From Littorina saxatilis (Eukaryota > Mollusca > Gastropoda > Littorinimorpha > Littorinidae): DNA of 64,000 nucleotides. The position numbers and the translations under genes are program-made. How positions within the stretch are numbered: position 1 is the first letter of the stretch; the number at the start of each line of letters is the position of its first letter. The stretch is taken from NCBI RefSeq assembly GCF_037325665.1, contig NC_090246.1:41286696-41350695 (forward strand), written 5' to 3'. The notes beneath the pieces are model-generated. The model searched no databases. It saw only the letters and a program-made list of their open reading frames with translations, and was not told the origin of the DNA. Positions 11,623 to 24,100 of the stretch are shown in pieces.

Positions 11623-14600
11623 TATTAGAAATCACGGTTTTATTACCGTTTAATTTGACCAAAACAAATTTCGAAGCGACCCCGCGACTGAATTAGACAG
11701 AACAGCCGCAATGGGAACTGATTATGCCTGTCAGTCAAAGAATTCTCGTGACCTGGGTCAGCCAGTCAGAGTAATACTCCTGACGTGATGAATATTCACA
11801 GATCAAATGCGTTTGACACACAACAATCTCACAAGCCGATAAACCATGTTCAACATGCGTTTCGGTTGCTTCGCTTTTTCTTGTTGAATAGAGAGCGACA
11901 GATTTAGAACCGACTCAAGACGGATGGGAAATGACGTAAAGATACATTTGACGTAACGCGAGTGACGCAATTTCACTTGATTTTCCGAACTTAGGTAATT
12001 TAGATTTCAAGTGAGCGTGTCGGCATTTCACACTCAGAGGATGGGCGGTACCTTGCTGTTCCGTAAAGCACCCACCGACAAAACTCGCTTATCGGTATTT
12101 TTTTTAGATAAAGAGAGTATTATCTGACAGCATTTGAAGTGTCATTCTGTAGAATAAATCACGCTGATATTGTTGATTTACATTTTTACTTTGTTTTGTC
12201 AATTTTTAGCTTGATATACGAAAAGGGTCCCTGAACGTTATAACATTTAACAGGTCACCTAGAATCCGTCCTGATTGGTCAAAAAGCCATATGGGGCACT
12301 GAATTGGTAATAAATGTATATATTGCATCCGACAAAAATGACCAAGGCCTATGAAATAAAATGACTTTTTGGTGTGTGTGTGTGTGTGAATCAAAGGATC
12401 CATAATACCATGTTTATGTCATAGTAAATGTCTACAAGTTCGGGTGTCTAAATCGAATCCACACAACAGCAAACAATAATTAACGTCTTTTCCTTTCGGT
12501 CTAATTCCCAAACTCCTCCCGAGTCAGCCGTTATTCCCTTGGTTTGTTAGCGGAGGTAGGAGGGTGGAAACGATTTTTGTGCTGCTGCGTTACACCAGAT
12601 GTAACAGCCTAACTTGATGATAACGCCTCGAACACCTCCCCGGAGAGCGGAGCCAGCGACAGCATTGCCGCTCTCAATTGGACACTGGGGGATTCTTTTT
12701 GTTTTTGCGCACGTGAAGCATTGTGAGATTGTTTCACTGAGCTTTGTCGGGTTTCACCCGGGCGTTCCGCTCCACGGTAGTAATCAACATGGAAGAGTTG
12801 TTCTGTGCTTAATGAAGCGTGAACTTTGATTTCTGGTCAGGGGGGAAATGTGGCTAGCGGTGTAAATATGCGGGTGATATTTTCTGTGAGAATGAGAACA
12901 CTTCGAGTGTGAAAGTGACAGTGGGCGGGAGGATGTAATAGGGTTCGCTGGAGCCAATAGCTATGGGTTTACGTCCAGCAAAACCAAACGCACCCCACAT
13001 AAAATAAAACTCCCCATCGGCTGACATGAAGCTTAACATCCTCACATTTCCTCTACCCATTGAGTACCCGTCCAAAAAATATCCATTTTTCAGTACAAAA
13101 TGTACAATGTCCTAGAGAGCTTTATATCATTGTTCATAAAAACGTCTATATTATGTGGTTGTTGTTTCGTACATGCTGTGTATTAAAGCTTGTGGTTCAT
13201 GATGATCAGTTATTATTTGCTTGTACATTGTTCTATTTTCATGTGTAAAATGTTATATTTAAATGTCCAGTGTATATTTTTACGTTTGTCCTTAGGCCGC
13301 TATTTCGAGATGGATAGCGTCATCTAAGAACATTCTATTAGTAGTACATGTTGTTGTATTAGTAGTTGTAGTAGTAGTAAGATGAACATTAGCTCATCAG
13401 TATGAATTCATTCATCCTTCAGTCACATTCACAAACACATCCACGGGAAAGTTAAAATGGTTTTTATTCAACTTTAACATGTGCTCTTTTTCTCTCATTC
13501 TCTCTTCAAGCGCAACAACAAACCACCATGCAAAATTAGTAATACATTACGAAATGTTCTTACCATTCATTCAATGGGTTTGATTGAACTTTCTTTTTAG
13601 CACTTACCATCTACTGTCAAAAACACATATCAAGATTCAAAAGGCTCAAATACACGCTAACAAACTTGAAAACATCTTCAAGAAAGTCAGACAAAATAGA
13701 GAAAGAAGATATTTGACACCCTGTCATTCGATAAAAGGTCACAACAACCATAAAATTCCAATCAGAGAAAATAGTGGATTGAGCATCTGACTGCCAAGTG
13801 CCCGATAAAATGAAAACTTTCTGTCAGGTCTATTCTTACTTTTACACTGACAAGATCAATTGTCTATTTAGTACTACATGTACAACAACTTGACACATAA
13901 CTAACAGTAACACCCAAAACAATGGGTTTGTTTTATTTTGGAATAGCCTCATACTTACGAAAAAAGTGTGTCTTTTGGAACAGTTTTCAACTCTTAACAA
14001 AACTATCCTTACACACCAACATGAAAAAAATATCAGCATATCGAACATCAGAATCGAACAATAAAACAAATTCGCAATAATATCTGACACACCTGGTTTC
14101 ACACCTTTTAGCTATTTTCATGAAAATAACACCCAATATTTTGATCTTTTAACTGAGGAGTGTCAAAGTCCTTGAGACATTCACAAGTATATTCCAACTA
14201 TTCAAACACACAACAAACAAAATCATAAACCAAGGAAGACAGTTTTCAGACACCTTCAACAATTCATGCTTTTCATTCAAATTGTAACAAACTGCCCGAA
14301 TTTGCAAACTGCACGCACCCAAAGAACACAACAACCACTTTCATCATACTCTGTGCAAAATACTGATATCACAAGCACTCAAATGTGAGGTTAATGTAAT
14401 TGTATCCACATCCACATCCAGGATTTAGTCTGATCATACCGTATCACTCTTGCATACCAATCTTTTATTCCATGGTAATCTAAAACCATCACACCTGCAC
14501 ATCTGAATTCGATCCATTCTCATGCAACACAAGTTCAAGACTCACAGGTCATTTAGCACATTGAAAACAGCCAAAGAAGATGTGAGATTGCAGAAGTTTT

Positions 14601-14993
14601 TCCAACGGAAATTAGAACACCCTTGGCACCACTGATTAAGTTCCAGTTGCACAGAGACAAAACAACAATGATTAAAAAACATAATATAAAAAAATAATGT
14701 CACAATACCTTCTCGAACTGAATGGTGATGCAGATGTCAAAACTCTGAAGAACTTTTTTTCTGCCAACCCAGTAAATCCCTCTCTCTCCCTGAAAATCTT
14801 CCCCTGGTCCAACCAACATCTTTCCCATCATAATCTCACACCAACAACATTCCTGAAAGGTATAAAGCAACCAAAATTTCTCTAAAATAACCCAAACTTG
14901 CTCAAAAATGAGATTGTGTGTGTGTGTTGACAGCATTATTCTTTTTCCTGAAAAGGCACCCTAACTACTCCAGTGGGTATATATGCACTAATC
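11623..14993. other. long AT-rich stretch downstream of DNAJB11
   Basis: No spliced gene, transposon end or tandem array was recognised. A somewhat GC-richer patch at about 12540-12840 holds a 71-codon open frame without recognisable motifs. Confidence 0.4.
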
Positions 14994-14999
14994 TTTATT
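14994..14999 (-). promoter_or_regulatory. polyadenylation signal AATAAA of DNAJB11
   Basis: The hexamer AATAAA reads on the minus strand about 150 nt after the proposed DNAJB11 stop codon. It supports placing the last exon at 15149-15207. A single hexamer in AT-rich DNA can occur by chance. Confidence 0.45.
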
Positions 15000-15148
15000 T
15001 ACAGGGCAATCTGCTGAGCTGTACTGTGAGAGAGCTCAAAACAGAATGTTTGAGGGAATTTTATGTGCTCCCCAAGACATGTCACTAATCCCTGTTCACA
15101 ATCAGTAGATTCCACTGAAACAAGCAAAAGACAGCCAACTTGACTAAT

Positions 15149-18100
15149 TTAACACCGTAACAAACCTTGGCACTGAACTGAAGAAACAGTTTGATTCACG
15201 AACATATCTAAGTTTAAAAAAAAATTGAACTTTGGAGACGGAACCTTGTTCAGAAAATGAAGAAAGGCGAAAAAAATCTACCAGATTGTCAAAGACATCA
15301 ATCAGATTAAAAAACACAAACTGTTAAACATTACTGTACATGTATCACACACACACACACTCCCACATCCTCAAAGACCGTTGTACACTGTCTGTTTTAT
15401 ATCTTGCTTCAAAATCGCTTTCAACCCTGAAACAAACAGCAAAAAATATATTATACTCACAGGAAACATCAGTATTAATGATACTTGGTTAGTGTGTTTT
15501 TTTTTTTTTTTTTACTTTGCAATTGAGCCATTATGGCAAGTAAAACAAGAAGGGCAAAGCCCACACGACTCACATGCTGAACAGACCTTGATCTTTCTTT
15601 CAGAAATGACAAATATCAGTTTAACTCAAACTGACCTGGAACTTGAAGATATGTAACCTAATGTGAGTTAGTATGAAAATATAATGTATTTCCCTCACAC
15701 ATATGTAGTTTTGGAAGAGTTATTTTCAATAGTTCAAGGTCAAGGTCACTTCAAAATATATACATTTCAACTTTGAAGGACCCTTGCGACCTTGACCTTG
15801 AAGCAAGGTCAACCAAACTGGTGTCCAAAGATAGGGCTTACTTTGCCCTGTATAGCATACATAGCTAAGGTTGCCATTCTCAATAACTTCAGAAAAAACT
15901 GTGAAAATGTGAAAAACAATTGTTTTTAAGACAACAATTATGGCCCCTGTGACCTTGACCTTGAAGTGAGGTCAAGTTGCCAAACATGTTTCTGAAGATC
16001 TTGTAACCATACACCATCAGGCCACAATTGGTGTTGATAGACTTAAGTGTCCAAGAAATATACAATGTTAAAGGTTTCACAGACGGACGGGGGGGGGCGG
16101 ACGCCCGGACGCCCGGAAGGACAGGCGGACGATGTCGGTGAGTATATAGACTCACTTTTGTAAGTATAATGTATTTCCCTCACACATATGTAGATTTGGA
16201 AGAGTTACCTTCCATAGTTCAAGGTCAAGGTCACTTCAAACTATGTATACAATCCAACTTTAAAGGACCCTTGCGACCTTGACCTTGAAGCAAGGTCAAC
16301 CAAACTGGTGTCCAAAGATAGAGCTTACATTGCCCTGTATAGCATACATAGCTAAGGTTGCCATTCTCGATAACTTCAGAAAAAAATGCGAAAATGTGAA
16401 AAATGGTCGTTTTTAAGACAACAATTACGGCCCCTGTGACCTTGAACTTGAAGTGAGGTCAAGTTGCCGCACATGTTTTTTGAGATCTTGTAACCATACA
16501 CCATCAGGCCACATCAGGTGTTGATAGACTTAATAGTGTCCAAGAAATATCCAACGTTAAAGTTTTCCGGACGGACGGACGGACGGACGGACGGACGGAC
16601 GACTCGGGTGAGTACATAGACTCACTTTTGCTTCGCATGTGAGTCAAAAATGAATTAATTAATTGAGCAAAAATCAGTACACATCTAAGCCATAAGGGAA
16701 AGATGGTGGGCTCAAAGATAGAAACAAACTCATTTCTGATACAAGATAGACAACTCACTAAGACTTGAATGTCAAGTCAATTCCAAGTTACATCCCTTCT
16801 CCTGCAAAATGTTAGCACCCTTTCAATGTCAATTTTTTCAGGGATGTTGCAAAGAATCTTTTATCTGGACAAATCTGCCTACATGGCCATAAAAGTCTCA
16901 GCAATGTTCTCAAGTTAAAAGAAAAAATATGGCAGCTCTGCCAAAGTAATGGCAAAGTTTTCAGCAATTTGAAACAAGTTCAGGTATTTTTGTTGTGCAT
17001 ACAATATGCTATGGAAGAATGGGGAGAACATGTTCAACATACCTTCCTTATCCTCCTCAGTCAGTGAACCCTTGGGGAAGTCAATGTCGAAGGTTATAAA
17101 TAAAGAACCTTTAAAATTGTTGTTTTCATAATTTGGCATTCCTTCGTTGGCCTTGCGCATCCTTGCACCGGGCCATGTGATTTTGTCACGGACTATATGG
17201 ACCTGCAAAATTAAGCTCCAGTCAGTTCATCTGCATTAGCACTCAATCAATCACACTCCCACCCTCTCTCTCTCTTTCTCTCCCCCCCCCCCCCCCCTTT
17301 TTTGTGAGTGTATATGCCTTCCTTGACTGGGGATGTCCATAGGTAAGAGAGTAATGTTAATAATTTAGTTTTTCATCACATAAGCCAATTTACACATCAA
17401 ATCAAAGGCCCTAACAATGACTTACATTTACCTCTTTGAAGTAAATTTAACTACATACATCTTGAATAATATCAATTTTTTAAAATTTTTTATAAAAGTA
17501 TGTTTTTAAAATAGCAACTGCAAGGTCTTTAGAGGGTAGAATCAGACAGTATCTAGATATCCAACTACATTATTTATAATTAAACAACTGACAACCCAAA
17601 TAGTTGGTTACTGCTAAACAAAGCCAGAAGTTTGACCATTCAAGCATCAGTCACATCCATTATCTTCAAAGAGGAAAACCTGATACAATTAACAATAAAG
17701 ACAACAACAAAAAGTTCTCACTTTGTGTCCATCAAGGTGCGCTATATCCATCTCAAAGCCAATCAGCGCGTCTTGTAATGAAACAGTTACATTGGCGTAG
17801 AGATCGTCACCTTTCCTCTCAAATCGGGGATGTCTGAAAAACAAAATGTTATAACAAAAACTCTGAATATATGTGTGAATCTTTACAAAAAAAATATCTT
17901 GTCCAAGATTGAGAACAAAAATACTATTAAAAAAAAGCATGATTAGCTCATGCCTATCCAAACAATCAAAACTTTACAAGCCCCTACCCCCCCCCCCCCC
18001 CCCCCCCCTCCACCATTTAATCATCAAACACAACAAAAGCTATCTTGATTTCACATCTCCGAAAGGAAGAAAACATCAATCAGAAACAATTCTCTTCTGA

Positions 18101-21100
18101 AAACTTAGATACCTTCCTTCCCGTGCAGACGAGTAGCTTGGATTTGTTAGCTGAATTTACTTTGCCAATTAACATGTGTCATTTAGGTGCCACATTTTCC
18201 CAGACTGTGGATTTTTGTTTTGTGTCCAAGTAGAAGGACGCTTTTCTTTCTTTATTTATTTGGTGTTTAACGTCGTTTTCAACCACGAAGGTTATATCGC
18301 GACGGGGAAAGTAGGGAGATGGGATAGAGCCACTTGTCAATTGTTTCTTGTTAAAAAAAAGCACTAATCAAAAATTTGCTCCAGGGGCTTGCAACGTAGT
18401 ACAATGTATTACCTTACTGGGAGAATGCAAGTTTCCAGTACAAAGGACTTAACATTTCTTACATACTGCTTGACTAAAATCTTTACAAAAATTGACTATA
18501 TTCTATACAAGAAACACTTAACAAGGGTAAAAAGGGAAACAGAATCCGTTAGTCGCCTCTTACGACATGCTGGGGAGCATCGGGTAAATTCTTCCCCCTA
18601 ACCCACGGGGGGTAAGGACGCTTTTATCCCATGTAAAACCTGGACACATCTGTGCTAGTTCAACACTTTTTCTATAAGGCAAGACAGGTATCCTGGAATG
18701 TACAGCAACTATTTATTTCAAAAGACGATAATCAGGGAAACAAAATCAAGCGTAAACCCAGTTTACACCCGGAATTTGGATCTCCGCCTCATGAAAGACT
18801 GCTCAGCTCTGACTTATAGTACTCTAGACGAGAGGAAGGTACAGGTACTCACTTGACCTGTCTGATGATAAAGCGCAGGTCACCAGGCTCCCCATCCAAA
18901 TGCGGCTCTCCTGCAAGACAGACATTTCTATTTTCAGAAGAAGAAAGGATTGATCCCCCCCCCTTTTTTTTCTTTTTTTTTCAGCTTTAAGAATAAGAAC
19001 CTTTGCTCACTGTTTACTTTCAAGCAGAACACAAAACCATTCAAATACAAATATTTATGGTATTGGTATATCACTCATGGCAGGGTTTTCATGTTGACCA
19101 TATTATTTTCTTTTTCAGACATTTAAGTGGGAGAAGGAAAAAGAAAAAAACAGACCAAAAAAGTGCTCACACATACACACTGAGGTGTACATGTAACACA
19201 AACAGACAAAGACTTGCCTTCAGCCACAAAGGGATACTCCTGTCCATCTCTCATGCCTGGCTCAATTTCCAATTCCAACATTTTCTCCTCTGGAACAAAC
19301 CTGGAAACAGACAACAGTTGGCACAACTCAATCTTTCTTCGATTAAAACTGTATATACTTTTTGTTTATGAACCAACAAATGCAGGCAATGTAATTTGTA
19401 AGATAAAATGCCAAAGAATATTAAATTTTCAGTCATTGAATAAAACTTCCAAGTAAGCAAGTTATAACAAAGCAGGAAGACTTGGAAATTTGTATTTGAA
19501 CTTGAAGGTAAACAAAGCTTAGCACTGATACTTTTGTTTCGCAGCTGCTTCTTTCCTACTTAATACTCTAGCCGGATGTTATCACAATATCAGCCTTCCT
19601 GCATCAATAGGGAGATTCCTCTGACTTCACTCTCAACTCTCTTAACAAAATGCCTGGCCCGCAACTGCTGCTGACAACTTATGCTCGGGAAATGTAGTCA
19701 TCTGACTTATTAAAATTACCTGTATACAGCGATTACCCCCTTCTAAGACCATCACCCCCCCCCCCCCATTTTTAGACAACTTTTTACAAGTTTCTGTTCA
19801 TAAGCTCTGTAAATTATGTACCATACTCTTGGGACTATAAGGCGCAACTTTTTTCCTCAACTTTTAACCCTGCATCCTATTGACCGGTATCGCCTTGTGT
19901 ATGGCTAAAGAAGAGTACAGATCATGATGTACACACATTGCTATACAAAGAAAGGGAACAATCCCTCACTAGTGATTTGCATGTTTCTGCTTCTATTTCT
20001 TATCTTTCTGTTTCTCCCCAGACATTAAAGGCGTCAGTGTCATAGTTAAAACTCCTCATTGACCAGGGGTCAGAAGGTCAGTGTCTGTAAACAAGGTCTC
20101 AGCTCAGAAATGTGGTCGTTGACCTGAGGTCACATTAGGCCAAGCAGCTCTGAGAATGCAGACTCTTTCATCTCACAGCACATCGGGAAAAAAACTTATT
20201 TCCACTCTGTATACTTCATTTGATTTACGACCAGAATGCTGGAAGCGCCTATTGTGTGGATTTTTCTCATTTTAAACTTAAAAATGGGGGTTGCGCCTTT
20301 TACACTGAAACACGTTATAGTCCCAAAAATACGGTACCTCCATTTCAAAACTTGATTTTCTCAGATTTAATAGTACTCCAACGGGTGGGATTCCACTGAA
20401 CCCGGATGTGAAAATGACAAAACTCACTTGACATTTGGACACTCATCGCACACTTGCTGTTGGGACATCTGGAAGCGGCCTGGCCCAAGCTGCTGTGTGA
20501 CGGTTTCCATGCGGCAGTTGCACTTTCGCTTGCCCTTGGCTGGCTTGGCAACAGGCTTGTATCGCAAAACCTGATGAAAAACAAACAGAATTATAGCTTG
20601 ATCTATGACATGAAATCAAGTCATATGAGGTTATAAATGCTTTCCTCCTTTAGCCGGCATCTTAGAAAAAGAATAATCAAAATATTTATCTGTGGGAAGT
20701 TGGGAGCATTTTTCCCCCCTATATTCAAATGAAAAAAAAATATATACATACATCATTACATGTATATATAAAAACAGAAAAGAGAGTGGCATATCATCCT
20801 GAAATCAAATTGAAATGAAACAAGTCGCGTAAGGCGAAATTACTACATTTAGTCAAGCTGTCGAACTCACGGAATGAAACTGAACGCACTGTATTTTTTT
20901 CACCAAGACAGTACAGCTTCGTCAATCCCCGCGAGAAGGAAATCGCTCACCTCCCACGTGCAAAACGCTGTGATATGCACACGCCAGAATAGCGCGGTAG
21001 CGTATTGTGCTAAGCAGGAAAGCGCGCTTTTCTGTATTCGTGTTAACTTTCTGAGCTTGTTTTGAATACAACCTATCATATCTATAATAATAATAATAAT

Positions 21101-24100
21101 GCAAACTTTTATAGCGCTATTCTAGAAAAATGTCTACTCTTTGCGCTTTACAATACATACATCGACCAAGCATACTATACACGCACAGGCAAAGAAACCG
21201 ACCAAACATAACCAACAAACTATACATGCACAGGCAAAGAAAACGACCAAACATACAATACACGCACAGGCAAAGATAACGACCAAACATAAACAAACAT
21301 ACTATGACCAATCATAACCAACATACTATACGCGCGCAGGCAAAGAGAACAATCAGCACATGTAATAATTACTGACAACTAATGATGCAGGCATACAATG
21401 ACAATCCAATACACAGCCTAGGCACAAGAACCACATAAGGCTACTGTATAAAAACGTGTCAACAATACTATTTACACACACACAAACAGTGCTGACACAA
21501 AGCGCAGAAAATATATATACACGTTATTTTAGGCACTAGGTAGGGGGTGAGGTGGGGCGGGATGGGGTGGGTGGGGAGGTGCTGGAGGGAAAATCACTTG
21601 CGCTGAAAGAGGTGTGTTTTGAGATTTGTCTTGAATGTAGTGAGAGAATCTGTGTGTCTGAGAGGCAGAGGTAATCTATTCCAGGTCACAGGGGCTTGAT
21701 AGGCGAAGGACCTCTCGCCACATGTCTTTGTTTGCACTGTGGGGAGTCGGAAGAGTCGAGTGTCGGCGGCGGAGCGAAGCTGACGAGAGGGGGTGTAGAG
21801 ATTGAGGAGTTCTGAGAAGTATTCTGGGGCAGAACCAGAAACGACGGCAAAAGAAAGAGAGGAGAGTTTGTATTCGATCCTTTTAGTGATAGGCAGCCAG
21901 TGTAGAGAGTGAAGAAGGGGTGTGGCGTGTTCATACTTGGAAGATTTGAAGACCAGGCGGGCAGCGTTATTTTGGATCCTTTGAAGTCTATCTAAAAGGT
22001 ACTTAGGGAGACCGGCCAGAAGAGAATTGCAATAATCTATCTTTGAGAGGACTAAAGAACACACTAACGTTTTGGTTGCATCAGTGGTGAGGTAGTGACG
22101 GACTGAACTAATCTTGCGCAGCTCTAGATAGGCGGACTTGCAGATGTTAGAGATGTGTTTTTGGAAAGAGAGAGTTGGATCGAGAGTGACGCCAAGGCTG
22201 CGGACAGACGGAGAGAAAGAGATAGGTAGTTCATTGACAGTGAGAGAGGCAGGAAGAGAAGGGTGATTGAGAAATTTCTTGGGACAGGCCAGCATAACTT
22301 CGGTTTTGTCACTATTTAACTGGAGTTTGTTTAAAGACATCCAATCACTGAGGTCCGCAATGCAATCCTGTGTCCGAGATACCAGAACGTCAACTTCAGC
22401 AAGAGGGGCAGACTGATGAAGCTGTGTATCATCAGCGAAACTCTCGTGCGACAACGCATGGCGACTGATAACATCGGACACAGGGGAGGCATATAGAACG
22501 AAAAGTATGGGGCCAAGCACGGACCCTTGCGGGACACCGTACTGGAGAGCTGAAGGTTGAGATTTGATGCCGTTGACACAAACGGTCTGCGTCCGGTTAG
22601 TAAGGTACGAACGAACCCAGGAAAGGGCCAGATCATGAACACCAAAGGAGTGCTGAAGCCTGTGGAGCAGAATTTCGTGGTCTATCGTATCAAATGCGCT
22701 AGACAAGTCCAGTAGTGTTAGAATGGAGACCTGATTTTCGTCAAAGCCAAGAAGGATGTCGTTTACAATCTTCAGAAGTGCTGTCTCAGTACTATGGTTT
22801 TTCCTGTATGCAGACTGATGGGTGTTGAGAAGGTGGTTTTGCTCTAGATGAGTGAGAAGTTGTGAAAGGACAATTTTTTCAGTGATTTTTGAAAGGAATG
22901 ACAAGTTCGAAACGGGCCTAAAGTTTTTCAAGGAATTCTTGTCAAGTGAAGGTTTTTTGATGAGGGGCCTAACTATTGCAGGTTTGAATTCATCTGGGAA
23001 TGAGCCGGAAGTCAGAGAGTCGTTGATGACGTGAGTGAGATATGGAAGAAGGTCATCAATACAATCACACAGCAGAGAGGACGGAATGGGGTCAAGCTCG
23101 CACGTTTTCGGACTAGCGCCTAAACACACCTTTTTTACAAACTCGCTGGTGACAGGCTCAAAACGCTGCAGAGCTGGACCACAATACATCCTATCGGCAA
23201 CCGGTGAAGGCGGGACAACAGCAGAATCAAGCTTCTCGCGAATAAGCGCGATCTTCGCAGTGAAAAAGTCAGCGAACTTCTGGGGAAGCTCATGTACAGA
23301 GAACATAGTGGGAAGAGGGGGACAAGTCACCTTGCCTAAGATGTCATTGGTGACACTAAACAGCTGTTTGACTGAGGTGCATGCGAGTATTTTGGATGAG
23401 AAGAATGCAGACTTGGCATGGTCGACGATGGCGATGACCCGGTTTCTGGCCGCCTGAAATACTTGCCGGTGCACGGTTAGACCTGTGGCGCGCCACTGAC
23501 GCTCCGCCCCCCTCCTCTCCCGCTTGGCGTCTTGTAGTTCAGGTCCCACACCGCTATACCACGGGGAGGGGGGACGATTAGAGACCAAACGACGGGTAGA
23601 AGGGGCGTGTGTGTCCAGAATGGCACGCAAAACACGAAAGAGCTGTTCGGCGGACGGCAGTGAGGGCAAGTCGGCAAGAAAGTCGGCCTTAAAGGCCTCG
23701 ACGTCCATAGACGCCAGTCTACGAACTTCCCTGTACACTCTAGGGGAGGGGGGTTTTGCGAAGTCAAGAGTGCACGTGACACAATAGTGATCGGACGAAA
23801 GGGACGGTTCAACAGACGTCGACTTAACCAGACCATCTTCTTCCCTGAAAACAACCCAATCAACAATGTGACCACGTACATGGGTGGGCTCTGAAACAGA
23901 CTGACACAGATCAAACATATTGAGAACGTCAAGCACTTTGGATGTGTAAAAGTGTGATGGAGTGTCAAAGTGATAATTAAAGTCACCAACAATAAGCAGC
24001 GAGCCTGGTAGGTTATTTGCATATTCAAGAAAGTCCGGTAACTGTTCCAGAAACTTAGCATCCGTAAACTTGTTCTTATTCTATATGTTTTTTGAATCAG

